This document shows positions 41,765 through 52,566 of a DNA stretch of 64,000 nucleotides, in pieces. Position numbers and translations under genes: made by a program. The stretch comes from Flavobacterium cerinum (GTDB lineage Bacteria; Bacteroidota; Bacteroidia; Flavobacteriales; Flavobacteriaceae): contig NZ_SBII01000008.1 in NCBI RefSeq assembly GCF_004028155.1, positions 186,001-250,000 of the forward strand. The letters run 5' to 3'. The notes beneath the pieces were generated by a model. That model worked only from the letters and a program-made list of their open reading frames with translations. It searched no databases and was not told where the DNA came from. Positions within the stretch are counted from its first letter, which is position 1, and every line of letters begins with the position of its first letter.

Positions 41765-42399
41765 TGAGAAACTATATAACTTATATTATAAGTATAGCTT
41801 TAGTTGTAACTCTACTATTTAGTATCGAAAAGTGTCGTTATATTCATAACAGAGATGTTGCCAACCTAAACGCACTTACAGACTCTTTAACTCATTTTAA
41901 AAACAAGCTGGGTACAAAAACTGCCGAAATAAAAACATTGCAATTAAATAAAGAACAGCTCCAAGATTTAATTCTAAACAAAGACAAGGAACTGGCATTA
42001 CTGGCAAAAGAATTCTCAAAAGTAAAAAGCATTGTAAAATACAAAACACTAGTGCAATTTGACACCATAAGAATTGCCTACAAAGACACGACTCCGTGCC
42101 TTTTTAGGCGTTCTGGCGAAGTAAAAGAGAATTGGTATAGCTTTAGTTATAATTCAGATCAAAAAGGCATAACAATTAATGCTTTGAGTACTCATACTGA
42201 AACAACTATTATAAATGGATTTAAACGGAAATGGTTCTTGGGTCGAGAATCAGTAACTACAAACATTACAAACTCAAATCCGTATATTGAAGTAACACAA
42301 ATTAAATCAGCAGAGGTTCTAGTTCCTGAACCCTGGTATAAAAAATGGTATGTGTGGTTGGCCGTGGGGATTTCTGCAGGGATTTTTTCTTCTCGATAA
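41758..42399 (+). CDS. membrane-anchored last lysis-region protein
   Basis: A 213-residue protein with an N-terminal membrane helix (about residues 5-22), a coiled coil (about 38-80), a beta-rich part and a C-terminal hydrophobic stretch (WLAVGISAGIF). A role as an Rz/spanin-like protein is suggested by its position after holin and endolysin, but I could not find a clear outer-membrane lipobox. Its start overlaps the endolysin stop. Confidence 0.6.
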   Translation: MVMRNYITYIISIALVVTLLFSIEKCRYIHNRDVANLNALTDSLTHFKNKLGTKTAEIKTLQLNKEQLQDLILNKDKELALLAKEFSKVKSIVKYKTLVQFDTIRIAYKDTTPCLFRRSGEVKENWYSFSYNSDQKGITINALSTHTETTIINGFKRKWFLGRESVTTNITNSNPYIEVTQIKSAEVLVPEPWYKKWYVWLAVGISAGIFSSR

Positions 42400-42410
42400 T
42401 GAAAAGAATA

Positions 42411-43124
42411 TTAACCAAAAACCTCTTTAAGTACATCGATCGATTTTGGACGTTTAAATCCATCCAGATGGAAAGCATAATAATCCAGTAATATCTTTAA
42501 TAATATGTGCCTTTCGGTAACATGAAATGCTTTAGTGCTATTATCAAATTTCAGCACCATAAGCCTTCTCAAAAGCGTAGTTTCATCCGCCGAAAGGCAA
42601 CTTATTGACTGATAAGGAGCAAAAATGCCACCGGTCATTTCAAAGAAAGAATGCTCCTGCTGCGATCCGTCGGGATAAAAGCCAAGAAATTTAGTTATCT
42701 CTAATAATAATATCAAATGGAAATTTGCTGCTTCATCATGACTATCAAGCCACAACAATGCTGTTTCTAAAAAAGAATATAAGCTTTGGTTTTTTTCTTC
42801 TTCTTTGATACAATGATGCAGCATCTCTGATACAAAAATGGCAATAGACGTCTTTATTATATCTGTATTGATAGAATAATAGGGATGTGCCAGGCGCACT
42901 TCTTTAAAATATTCAAGTGTGCCTTTATTTTTATGTGATGCTTCTATTTCGAGAATACTTAACGGCCGGAAATAAACTGTTTTCTGGCTGTTTTTTTTTG
43001 AAGAAAAGGCATCTCTAACATAGTATGATTTTAATCCGTCAGATTCGGTAAAGCATTTTACAATAAGGCTTTTTTCCTGATATCGTAAAGAACTTATTAC
43101 TATGGCTTTTGTTTTAACGAGCAT
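42411..43124 (-). CDS. recO: DNA repair protein RecO
   Basis: A 237-residue protein starting MLVKTKAIVISSLRYQEKSLIVKCFTES, the N-terminal OB fold of RecO, followed by an all-helical domain. RecO works with RecF and RecR in loading RecA at gaps. The gene ends 11 nt after the last phage gene and is intact, so it flanks the prophage. It is followed (17 nt upstream on the minus strand) by the porZ-like gene, and the two may form an operon. Confidence 0.92.
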   Translation of the reverse strand: MLVKTKAIVISSLRYQEKSLIVKCFTESDGLKSYYVRDAFSSKKNSQKTVYFRPLSILEIEASHKNKGTLEYFKEVRLAHPYYSINTDIIKTSIAIFVSEMLHHCIKEEEKNQSLYSFLETALLWLDSHDEAANFHLILLLEITKFLGFYPDGSQQEHSFFEMTGGIFAPYQSISCLSADETTLLRRLMVLKFDNSTKAFHVTERHILLKILLDYYAFHLDGFKRPKSIDVLKEVFG

Positions 43125-43141
43125 TTTTTGTTATTCGTAAT

Positions 43142-45421
43142 TTATCTAATGATCATTACTTTTTTAACCTTAGTTTGTGTACCATCTTCTGAAGATATAA
43201 AGATCATGTAAACCCCCGATGCTACCTTATATTTACCAAAAGCCCGTGTATCCCATAAAACCGTTCCTCCTTCTGATGTGGTTTCAAAAACCAGATTTCC
43301 TTCAATATCGGTAATTTTAATATTCGCTTTATCTATAAGTGCACTAATATTGACATCACCTTCAAAACCGGGACGCACAGGATTAGGAAAAACATATACC
43401 TTACTAAGATCGGTCGCTGCTTCTGTAGATGTACCTTTGTAAGATACCATTCCTTTGTCTGTTGCAAAGAAAACTTCCCCACTTGCATGGTCTATTTCTA
43501 TATCATTAATCGAATTGCTGGGTAACGGAGAATTTTCTTTTGTAAAATGAAACAATGTCTGCTGCCCATCCGGAGAGACTAAGAAAGCACCTGCATTAGC
43601 CGTACCTATCCATTTATTATTTGCTCCGTCTACAACAATGTCTATAATTCCCTGCTCGTACATTAGCTCCTGAGCAAGACCATCTTCCATAATGATTATA
43701 GGATTTGTAGTCAATTCATTTTCTGTAGTAAAGCGATCTATCCCCGGCAATACTCTTAACCCTTTATTGGTACCAATCCAAAGACGGTTATTATTATCTA
43801 TTGCAACACATGTTGCCGTATAAGATGGTAAATTACCATTTTGACCTTCGGTTATTACTATAAGTTTATTGTTTAATGTTTCATTAAAGCCTATTACTCC
43901 ATTTAATAGTGATGCTATCCATTTTGTACCATTTTTATCAATTACCATTTGTCTGTAATTGTCTGTAATTGTCTTCTGGGTAAGATTTTTAAATGAATAA
44001 GACGTTCCCCATTGACTGTTAGGTTTTAGTACTTTAAGTACCTTTTCGGTCATACTATTAGTAACCCAAAGGTTTCCTGCTTTATCAAAAACTCCCGCAT
44101 TTACCCTCACATTTGTAAATCCCGGCACAAACATTTGCGATTCCAGCGTACTATTACTTTGATTATAAAGCAATACTGCCTCATCATTCTCTACTTTTAG
44201 AAGCCCTGAGTGAAATGAATTAAGGTATACAAGGTTTTCATTTGCCGGACTTACAGTAATATCCGATATGGATTTTGTTCCATTTAGTTTAGAATACGGA
44301 ATAGTAGTCCAGCCTTTTGTATTAAATTTACTAACACCATATTCTGAATAATCAGGCTCATAAGTATAGCTATATCCGCCAAATACCGCCCATAAAGCAT
44401 TAGGTGTTTTTTCCAGGGAAAAGATATTGCTTCGTTCCGGTCCATTAGGAGTTATATTCTCTGGATTGAACCCATTAAAACCTACTGCAATCATTCCTTT
44501 AGATTGAGTTCCAATAAATAACGTTTCAGATGTTACTGTTGCGCAGGTAAAAATACTGGCCATATTTTCAGGCAGCGACCAATAATCAAGCTTCGCTGCT
44601 AGCGTTAACTGCGGATTATATACATGCACAACGTTTGAGCTTGTTACTATCATGTAACCATTTGCAACACGAAGATCTACAATTTGACTTGGCATTAAAA
44701 CAAAAGAAACAAGATTACCATTTATAAGCCTGAATAATGTACCATTTGTGTCCGAAAAACATGCTCCTCCTGCATAAGTTACGGCACCTGTCCATTGACC
44801 TGCCGATAATTGCTGCCATTGGTTATAATCGTTAAGGTTTGGGTTTGCTATGGATGCCGATCTGATTCCGTCGTTAGTACAGGCGGCATAAATAATTCCG
44901 TTTGCAATGGTACATTGTGAAACAGCAGCTTCAGATCCGTTTGGACCGAGGTAATAGGTATCACCAAACTCTAACGTTTCGAGATTAAAAACTGCAATAC
45001 CAAAATCGCAGGCAATATAAGCTTTGCCTTCGTACTCATAAATGCTGTTTATTTTCTTCTTTGCTGCTGCTACTGTGGTTTCCTGTACAATACCTATTTT
45101 GTTAACTATAGTATTATCTCCTTTAATAACCAAAAGTAAACCGTTACTATTGCCTACAAGCGTTCTGTTGAATGCAGAACTATGATGAATCGCTGTAATC
45201 GTTTCTACTTTTAAACCATCTACAGATGTTATTGTTTTTAGGTTATTATTGCCAAGATTTTTTTCAAAAATGGCACTGCCGGCAGCACCAAACACTTTGC
45301 TTGGAGACTCTGTAACATCTACAATATCGTTATAAGAAAAAAAACTTCTCCAGGGTTGGTTTTCCTGCCCAAGGATAGTAAACGAAAGCAATAAAAAATA
45401 TAGTGATAGAACCTTTTTCAT
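43142..45421 (-). CDS. porZ: T9SS component PorZ-like two-propeller protein
   Basis: A 759-residue protein with a signal peptide (MKKVLSLYFLLLSFTILGQ), two beta-propeller regions with segments such as WRSFFSYNDIVDVTES (N-terminal PorZ-type domain) and RLWIGTNKGLRVL, and a C-terminal T9SS-like sorting region (VYVFPNPVRPGFEG, ASGVYMIFI). This is the make-up of PorZ, a surface component of the T9SS attachment complex with PorU, PorV and PorQ. It may act on the CTDs of cargo such as the RCC1 proteins in this window. It lies with recO. Confidence 0.85.
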   Translation of the reverse strand: MKKVLSLYFLLLSFTILGQENQPWRSFFSYNDIVDVTESPSKVFGAAGSAIFEKNLGNNNLKTITSVDGLKVETITAIHHSSAFNRTLVGNSNGLLLVIKGDNTIVNKIGIVQETTVAAAKKKINSIYEYEGKAYIACDFGIAVFNLETLEFGDTYYLGPNGSEAAVSQCTIANGIIYAACTNDGIRSASIANPNLNDYNQWQQLSAGQWTGAVTYAGGACFSDTNGTLFRLINGNLVSFVLMPSQIVDLRVANGYMIVTSSNVVHVYNPQLTLAAKLDYWSLPENMASIFTCATVTSETLFIGTQSKGMIAVGFNGFNPENITPNGPERSNIFSLEKTPNALWAVFGGYSYTYEPDYSEYGVSKFNTKGWTTIPYSKLNGTKSISDITVSPANENLVYLNSFHSGLLKVENDEAVLLYNQSNSTLESQMFVPGFTNVRVNAGVFDKAGNLWVTNSMTEKVLKVLKPNSQWGTSYSFKNLTQKTITDNYRQMVIDKNGTKWIASLLNGVIGFNETLNNKLIVITEGQNGNLPSYTATCVAIDNNNRLWIGTNKGLRVLPGIDRFTTENELTTNPIIIMEDGLAQELMYEQGIIDIVVDGANNKWIGTANAGAFLVSPDGQQTLFHFTKENSPLPSNSINDIEIDHASGEVFFATDKGMVSYKGTSTEAATDLSKVYVFPNPVRPGFEGDVNISALIDKANIKITDIEGNLVFETTSEGGTVLWDTRAFGKYKVASGVYMIFISSEDGTQTKVKKVMIIR

Positions 45422-45438
45422 TAAAGCATTTATTTGCG

Positions 45439-45446
45439 CAAATATA
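45439..45446 (-). promoter_or_regulatory. -7 box of porZ-recO operon
   Basis: On the minus strand this is TATATTTG, 17 nt before the ATG at 45421. Confidence 0.5.
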
Positions 45447-45577
45447 AGCTAAAACGCAATTATAGCGGTTTTTGTATAAGGACTGCTTAAAATAAAGAAG
45501 TTAGGCTGTTTTGATCTGGTTTAAATATTTATTTTACTACCGGTTTCTGGTGCATGCTGCTTGTATCCTACACAAAA

Positions 45578-46963
<1,386 letters not shown>

Positions 46964-47064
46964 CTAGTAAATATACATTTTTATAGAATAACACATAAAA
47001 ACATAAGCCATAAATGACTGCTAATTAATTATTTGTACTATTTTTCGTTCCGAATATAAATAAA

Positions 47065-47098
47065 AAATGTCCGTAGACACTTTGATCTACGGACATTT
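47065..47098 (-). terminator. hairpin terminator for metB
   Basis: AAATGTCCGTAGA and TCTACGGACATTT pair with a short loop, 21 nt after the stop of metB. Confidence 0.85.
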
Positions 47099-47118
47099 AT
47101 ATCGTTAAAAAAATCAGA

Positions 47119-48264
47119 CTATTTTAAGGCCTGTTCAATATCGGCAATAAGATCTTCGATATCTTCTATTCCTACGCTAAGGCGCACAAGATCGTCAGAT
47201 ATTCCAATTTCTTTTCGTTTCGCTTCCGGTATAGAGGCATGTGTCATTAAAGCCGGGTGATTTGCTAACGATTCTACTCCGCCTAACGATTCTGCAAGTG
47301 TAAACACTTTAAGATTCTCAAGGAATTTAATAGAATCTGCCTTTGCTCCCGATTCGAATGTGAATGATACCATTCCGCCAAAACCGCCCTGCATCTGCCT
47401 TTTAGCAACATCATGGAACGGGTGGTTTTTAAGACCCGGATAGTATACTGTTTTTACTTTAGGGTGATTTTCAAGATATTCGGCCACTTTTTGTCCGTTT
47501 TCACAATGACGCTGTACACGAATATGTAATGTTTTAATACCTCTTAGCACAAGGTAAGAATCCTGCGGCCCAAGGGTTGCCCCTGTTGCAAACTGCAAGA
47601 AGTGCATTTTTTCGCCCAGCTCAGCATCTTTAATAATAAGTGCTCCGGCAATAACATCGCTGTGTCCGCCAAGGTATTTAGTGGCAGAGTGCATAACGAT
47701 ATCTGCTCCCATATCAATAGGGCGCTGCAGGTAAGGCGTTGCAAAAGTGTTATCTACAGCAAAAAGGATGTTGTTAGCTTTTGTTATTTTACCAATAGCC
47801 TCGATATCGGCAATTTTCATTAACGGGTTAGTAGGTGTTTCTATCCAAACCAGTTTAGTATTTTCGTTAATAAGCGACTGGAATTTATCCAGGTCGTTCA
47901 TATCTACAAAATGGAACTTAATTCCCATATCCTGATAGATGCGGGTAAACATACGATAGGTACCGCCATAAAGGTCGTCCATAGCAATAACTTCATCGTT
48001 AGGTTTAAGCAGTTTCATAACACAATCTGTAGCTGCAAGACCAGACGAGAATGCAAGACCGCGTGCACCATTTTCAATACTTGCTAAAGCATCTTCCAGG
48101 GCAGTACGTGTAGGGTTTGCACCACGGCTGTATTCGTATCCATTTATAAGTACACCCGGACTTTTTTGTGCAAAAGTAGATGTTTGAAATACCGGAGGCA
48201 TTACTGCGCCGGTGTGGGCTTCATAATGCTGCCCACCATGTATGGCTTTAGTGTTAAATTTCAT
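47119..48264 (-). CDS. metB: cystathionine gamma-synthase
   Basis: A 381-residue PLP enzyme with the internal-aldimine lysine in the motif SATKYLGGHSD (about residue 195), and the N-terminal IHGGQHYEAHTGAVMPPVFQT. It is of the Cys/Met metabolism family (MetB/MetC). It makes cystathionine from an activated homoserine and cysteine; a lyase activity is also possible. It is probably a monocistronic gene with a hairpin terminator. A -7 box TAAATTTG lies at 48297-48304. Confidence 0.9.
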   Translation of the reverse strand: MKFNTKAIHGGQHYEAHTGAVMPPVFQTSTFAQKSPGVLINGYEYSRGANPTRTALEDALASIENGARGLAFSSGLAATDCVMKLLKPNDEVIAMDDLYGGTYRMFTRIYQDMGIKFHFVDMNDLDKFQSLINENTKLVWIETPTNPLMKIADIEAIGKITKANNILFAVDNTFATPYLQRPIDMGADIVMHSATKYLGGHSDVIAGALIIKDAELGEKMHFLQFATGATLGPQDSYLVLRGIKTLHIRVQRHCENGQKVAEYLENHPKVKTVYYPGLKNHPFHDVAKRQMQGGFGGMVSFTFESGAKADSIKFLENLKVFTLAESLGGVESLANHPALMTHASIPEAKRKEIGISDDLVRLSVGIEDIEDLIADIEQALK

Positions 48265-48296
48265 ATAATCTTGAATTCGTTGTCAATTATTTTGAG

Positions 48297-48304
48297 CAAA
48301 TTTA
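48297..48304 (-). promoter_or_regulatory. -7 box of metB
   Basis: On the minus strand this is TAAATTTG, 32 nt before the ATG at 48264. Confidence 0.5.
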
Positions 48305-48364
48305 CTGTAAATTGCCTGTTCCGTCTATACCGAAAGACGCGTTTTGCAAAACAATAACACTTTA

Positions 48365-49129
48365 ATGATTATGACACGATACCTCTCCCTGTTTTTTGTG
48401 GCGGTTTTACTTACAGCCTGCGGCAAAGACAAAAAAGAAACAGCACTTACTTTTAAAACCGAAACCCATAACAAGAAAACCTCACTGCCGTGCACCGATC
48501 AATGTGCCAGTGTGAATATTGAAATACCCGTGGCCGAAGGTGTTCCTGTAGTTGCAGACAGCATTAACAAAAACGTATTTAATACCATTAGAAGAATTAT
48601 TTTCTTTGGCGAAAAACCTTATACTGCAACAACCTATGACGATCTTAATGCATCGTTCATTGGGTCGTATGAAGAACTTAAAAAGAAATTCCCGGAAGAT
48701 GCCATTGGCTGGGAAGGAAAAGTAAAAGGATCTGTAGATTATAATACCGATAAGGTGATTAATATTAAACTTAACCATTACACTTATACCGGCGGAGCTC
48801 ACGGTTATGAAGGTAATACTTCATTGCTGTACAATCCGGAAACAGGAAAAGAACTAAAACGATCTGATATTTTTAAAGATGAGGCCGGTTTTACAGCCTA
48901 TGCCGAAAAGAAATTCAGAGAGACCTTTAAAATTCCTGAAGGCAAGAATATCAATGCTACCGGACTGATGTTTGAGGACGAAAAATTTGCCTTACCGCAA
49001 AACATCTTCTTTAAAGAAAACGGACTGTTGCTTTATTATAACTCCTACGAGATCGCATCGTATGCTGAAGGTAAAAAAGAGTTACTTTTCCCATACAGTG
49101 AGATAGAACAATTTTTAAAGATCAAATAA
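48365..49129 (+). CDS. lipoprotein with DUF4163/DUF3298 domains
   Basis: The ATG at 48365 is used (another is at 48371); the TTG reading from 48344 is not needed. The leader ends in LLTAC, a lipobox, so the protein is a lipoprotein. The DUF4163 part (near residues 40-130) and the DUF3298 part (RsiV-like, about 150-250) are recognised from segments such as NHYTYTGGAHGYEG and LKRSDIFKDEAG. Similar domains bind lysozyme or carbohydrate in RsiV, but the function here is unknown. Confidence 0.85.
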   Translation: MIMTRYLSLFFVAVLLTACGKDKKETALTFKTETHNKKTSLPCTDQCASVNIEIPVAEGVPVVADSINKNVFNTIRRIIFFGEKPYTATTYDDLNASFIGSYEELKKKFPEDAIGWEGKVKGSVDYNTDKVINIKLNHYTYTGGAHGYEGNTSLLYNPETGKELKRSDIFKDEAGFTAYAEKKFRETFKIPEGKNINATGLMFEDEKFALPQNIFFKENGLLLYYNSYEIASYAEGKKELLFPYSEIEQFLKIK

Positions 49130-49150
49130 GCCTCAAAAAGGTTCTAAATA

Positions 49151-49183
49151 AAAAAGAGCGTCATAAAGTATGACGCTCTTTTT
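49151..49183. terminator. bidirectional hairpin terminator
   Basis: AAAAAGAGCGTCATA and TATGACGCTCTTTTT form a long stem around AAG, between two converging genes. Confidence 0.88.
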
Positions 49184-49212
49184 GTTATATAAAAACCCTT
49201 GTGAATTATTTC

Positions 49213-50658
49213 TTACCAGTAACCCAGCACTTTCCACCAGGCACCACCTGCAATAAAGAACACCAGCAGGTAAACAACACTAAGTATAAAGCCGTCCTTC
49301 CACCAGGTATTAATAGGCACATACCCACTACCAAATAGAATAGGCGCCGGACCGTGGCCATAATGTGTAAGCGTACCGAATATACCGCCGCAATATCCTA
49401 GAAACAAAGCTAACATTACAGGAGGCACCCCTACGCTCACCCCTACAGACAGCATGGCAAAATACATAGCTGCAACGTGTGCCGTGGCACTGGCAAACAT
49501 ATAATGCAGATAAAAATAAAGCAATATTATTATAGGGAATGCCAGGTACCAGCTAAAGTCTTTAATGTAATTCTCGATATTACCCGACAGCCACGGAATA
49601 AACCCAAGTTTAGAAAGATAACTCGCCATCATGACTAATGATGAGAACCAAACTACCGTATCCCATGCACCTTTTTCGGCTTTTACATCTTCCCAGGTTA
49701 ATACCTGTGACAGCAATAGGATACACAATCCAAGCAGTGCCGCTGTAGTAGCATCTATATGCAGCAGGTCACCAAATATCCAAAGCACCAGCAACAGGAA
49801 GAAAACAGCTACCATTATCCATTCATTCCTGGACACAGGACCCATCTCTTTTAATTTTTGAGCTGCCATTTGCGGGGCATCGCCCGTACTTTTCATTTGT
49901 GGCGGACTTACCTTATATAACACCCAAGGCATTAACAACATGCACAGCAATCCCGGCACTATTGCACCAATTGCCCAGCTTCCCCAGGTTATCTTTATAC
50001 CCAATTCGGCAGCAAAACGCTGTGCCATAGGGTTACTTGCCGTACCTGTAAGAAACATGGTTGAGGTTATAAGGTTGGCATTATAAGTACTAAGCGTAAG
50101 GAAAGAACCTGCTTTTTTATGGGTTTCGGGCTTTGCAGGATCAGACCCTAAACTCATCGCTACCGATTTCATGATGGGATATATTATCCCGCCCGCCCTT
50201 GCGGTATTACTGGGTACTGCAGGAGCAAGCAGTAAATCGGCAAAATTGAGCCCGTAAGACAATCCCAACGTAGTTTTGCCCATTTTGCTTACAAAATAAT
50301 AGGCAATCCTGGAACCGAGTCCTGTTTTAATAAATCCGCGAGCTATGAAAAACGCCATCCCTATCAGCCAGATGATGGAACTGCCAAAACCGCTAAGGGC
50401 ATTTGTAATACCGTCGGCAGCAGGGTTTTTAGAATCGGGCGGCGCGAGTACCATAGAGAAAGCGCAAAGTGCTATACCCAGCATGGCCATAGTACCCATA
50501 GGTGCTGCCTTAACAATAATACCCATAATGATAAAAACAAAAATACCAAACAGATGCCAGGCATTTTCGGTTAACCCTTCGGGAACGGGAATGTACCAGA
50601 GTATCACTCCAATCAAGGCGCTTAACGCCATCATTTTGTAATTTACTTCAGACTTCAT
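49213..50658 (-). CDS. DASS-family anion symporter (dicarboxylate type)
   Basis: A 481-residue membrane protein with about 12 helices. The two SNT-type motifs are PSNTARAG (about residue 155) and TASNPMAQ (about 207), as in the DiT1/CitT branch of the divalent anion:Na+ symporters. The first signature (SNTARAGG) points to 2-oxoglutarate/malate or citrate/dicarboxylate transport. It is followed 19 nt upstream on the minus strand by a porin, which suggests co-transcription for uptake. The precise substrate is unknown. Confidence 0.9.
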   Translation of the reverse strand: MKSEVNYKMMALSALIGVILWYIPVPEGLTENAWHLFGIFVFIIMGIIVKAAPMGTMAMLGIALCAFSMVLAPPDSKNPAADGITNALSGFGSSIIWLIGMAFFIARGFIKTGLGSRIAYYFVSKMGKTTLGLSYGLNFADLLLAPAVPSNTARAGGIIYPIMKSVAMSLGSDPAKPETHKKAGSFLTLSTYNANLITSTMFLTGTASNPMAQRFAAELGIKITWGSWAIGAIVPGLLCMLLMPWVLYKVSPPQMKSTGDAPQMAAQKLKEMGPVSRNEWIMVAVFFLLLVLWIFGDLLHIDATTAALLGLCILLLSQVLTWEDVKAEKGAWDTVVWFSSLVMMASYLSKLGFIPWLSGNIENYIKDFSWYLAFPIIILLYFYLHYMFASATAHVAAMYFAMLSVGVSVGVPPVMLALFLGYCGGIFGTLTHYGHGPAPILFGSGYVPINTWWKDGFILSVVYLLVFFIAGGAWWKVLGYW

Positions 50659-50677
50659 TGGCAGGAAATTTTAAGTA

Positions 50678-51799
50678 TTAGAATTGTACCTGTATTTGTG
50701 TAAGGAACAGGTTACTGTTATAATTACCGGTATTAGGGATACTGGTCTTATAGCGGTTAAATACCCCCACAAGAGAGATTTTCGCGTGATAATCGCCCGA
50801 TCCTATAATACTTAATACAGGCGTAAATGTTTGGTAGGAATTGCGCCCTACATTGGTATTAGGATCGAGAGCTTCATACCTAAAGCTTGCTTCAAATGCC
50901 CTTATACGGGGTTTATTATAATTAAACCGCACCTTAGGCGCAACATAAAAACCCTGCATCACAAAATCGTTCAGGTTAGGTATCTCAAGCGTTGAGGCTG
51001 TATAATCTAAAAAATTGGTTCCGCGCTTGTATTCGGCATCAGCATTAATTTCTAAAAGGGGCGATAGTACATAGTGCAATTGTGCGTCACCGCCATAAGC
51101 ATTACCCGTTACTTTACCCAGTCGTGATGTAGCGCCATTTACAGCAAGCCGAAGGCTTTTAGACAGATTGTACTCAAACCGCAACGCATAATTTTTTTGG
51201 CTGTTGTTATCGCTTATCTGGTTCTTGCCATTTCCATTGTATACAGTAAAATAATAGCTAAGTGGAATTTTTATATCATGAAGACTACCGGTTAGGGCGG
51301 CACCTATCTGGAATGACTGCCAGTTGTTATTGCCAAAAAGGGTATATTGATTAGACCAGTCGTATGAGTTTTCCAGCTGGAAAGCAAATACATCTTCAAG
51401 CCCAAAGTAAGGCCTGAACTGCCCAAACTGTACATTAATGTGCTTATCGTAAGCATATTTTACAAAGGCATTCTCGAGTACTTTGTTTGTAGGATTGTTT
51501 TTAAAATCGGCGAGATTAACCAGTATATTGGTGCTTATCTTATCGTTAACATGAAATACACCCTGAAGGCGCACATATTTTAAATCGAAAGAATTGGTTA
51601 CAGCTTCATCAGGTTCTGTATGGTGAACGCCTTTATAATCTACATCTTTATCGGCTGACATGTTATAACGCCCAACAAAGAAAACAGCGGTAGAAAATTT
51701 TCGGCCATGGCTGGAATAATCGGTGATAGTATCGTTAGGATCATGCTGAGCCAGAGAGAGAAAGGGAATAAGGATGAAAAAATGTAGTATTTTTTTCAT
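50678..51799 (-). CDS. outer-membrane porin (OprO/P-like)
   Basis: A 373-residue beta-barrel protein with a signal peptide (MKKILHFFILIPFLSLAQ) and many alternating aromatic strands, such as INVQFGQFRPYFGLEDVF. It matches the phosphate-selective porin family (OprO/OprP-type). It ends with a typical aromatic residue in TQIQVQF. A -7 box (TATATTTG at 51843-51850) precedes it. It probably feeds anions to the symporter encoded downstream. Confidence 0.82.
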   Translation of the reverse strand: MKKILHFFILIPFLSLAQHDPNDTITDYSSHGRKFSTAVFFVGRYNMSADKDVDYKGVHHTEPDEAVTNSFDLKYVRLQGVFHVNDKISTNILVNLADFKNNPTNKVLENAFVKYAYDKHINVQFGQFRPYFGLEDVFAFQLENSYDWSNQYTLFGNNNWQSFQIGAALTGSLHDIKIPLSYYFTVYNGNGKNQISDNNSQKNYALRFEYNLSKSLRLAVNGATSRLGKVTGNAYGGDAQLHYVLSPLLEINADAEYKRGTNFLDYTASTLEIPNLNDFVMQGFYVAPKVRFNYNKPRIRAFEASFRYEALDPNTNVGRNSYQTFTPVLSIIGSGDYHAKISLVGVFNRYKTSIPNTGNYNSNLFLTQIQVQF

Positions 51800-51842
51800 A
51801 AGCCGTATACGTTAATAATTTTAACAAAAAATGCCTTATTAA

Positions 51843-51850
51843 CAAATATA
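51843..51850 (-). promoter_or_regulatory. -7 box of porin-symporter operon
   Basis: On the minus strand this is TATATTTG, 43 nt before the ATG at 51799. Confidence 0.5.
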
Positions 51851-51991
51851 GCTTTTTTATTTGTAAGAGAATATTATAAAACAACGATTTTAATCGGTGT
51901 TTTGAGTTCTTTACAGATTTTATGATAATCTTAACGATTCCTTTTTTATCGAATTAGAGGTAGAAGAATCGTTAAGATCTATATTCAGAGT

Positions 51992-52447
51992 CTAAACAAA
52001 CTTCTTAAGGCTCATAACAATCCCAAGGTGTATCGCTTCGTGGTAATTGTTAAACGCAATAGCGTCTTCTATACTGTCCAGGCTAAAGCCCAGTTCGCTT
52101 TTGCGGGCACTGTAAGTAGTAAATAATCCGTTGCGGTAGTCTTCTTCGGTTTTAGAAATGGTAGAGAATAGCAGTTCTTTTATCTGGTCTGCTTCCTCTT
52201 GGGTAGCATCGCGCTCCGGTCGTGTACCCCTCATATATAAACTTACAAGATCATCGCTTATTGATAATGGCTGCCCTGCACCACGGTATACCAATATTTG
52301 CTGTGATACCATAATGTGCCCAATGTTCCAGATGAGGTTATTGCTAAAACCATCCGGTATCTTGTTAAGCTGCTCTAGCGTATATTTTTCAAACAGTTTG
52401 GTATATATCTCCCTGCTGGTGCGTGTAATCTTGAATTCGGTTTCCAT
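51992..52447 (-). CDS. DinB-family protein
   Basis: A 151-residue helical protein of the DinB/YfiT four-helix fold. Histidines in LIWNIGHIMVSQQ (about residue 48) and in NYHEAIHLGIV (about 133 and 137) fit the usual metal site. Members act as thiol transferases or have unknown roles. It is monocistronic by position. Confidence 0.82.
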   Translation of the reverse strand: METEFKITRTSREIYTKLFEKYTLEQLNKIPDGFSNNLIWNIGHIMVSQQILVYRGAGQPLSISDDLVSLYMRGTRPERDATQEEADQIKELLFSTISKTEEDYRNGLFTTYSARKSELGFSLDSIEDAIAFNNYHEAIHLGIVMSLKKFV

Positions 52448-52566
52448 ATTGTTTCTTTTTTTTGCGGAATAAAAATAGTGCTTTTACTATGAATTATTCA
52501 ATTTGGATCATTAGAAATTTCAATTAAAAAATCGCACAATTCGTGGCTAAATTTTACATTTGCACC

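Larger units (their letters stand above)
10304..42399. mobile_element. prophage-like element without recognised integrase
   Basis: The block runs from the repressor gene to the last lysis-cassette gene and is flanked by intact host genes (frnE-like and recO). It carries terminase, portal, protease, capsid, tape measure, fibre, holin and endolysin genes, so it looks like a tailed-phage genome of about 32 kb. Minus-strand accessory genes interrupt the plus-strand phage genes. I found no tyrosine or serine recombinase, MuA-like transposase, MuB or long direct repeats at the ends, so the exact limits are unknown. It could be a defective prophage, a transposable phage with an unfamiliar integration gene, or a gene-transfer-agent-like cluster. 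Confidence 0.75.

Noticed and set aside
10290..42430. Short matches at the prophage edges (for example AAAAAC...CTCTT near 10304 and 42418) as att sites
   Set aside because: Too short and with mismatches; no longer direct repeat was found by eye.
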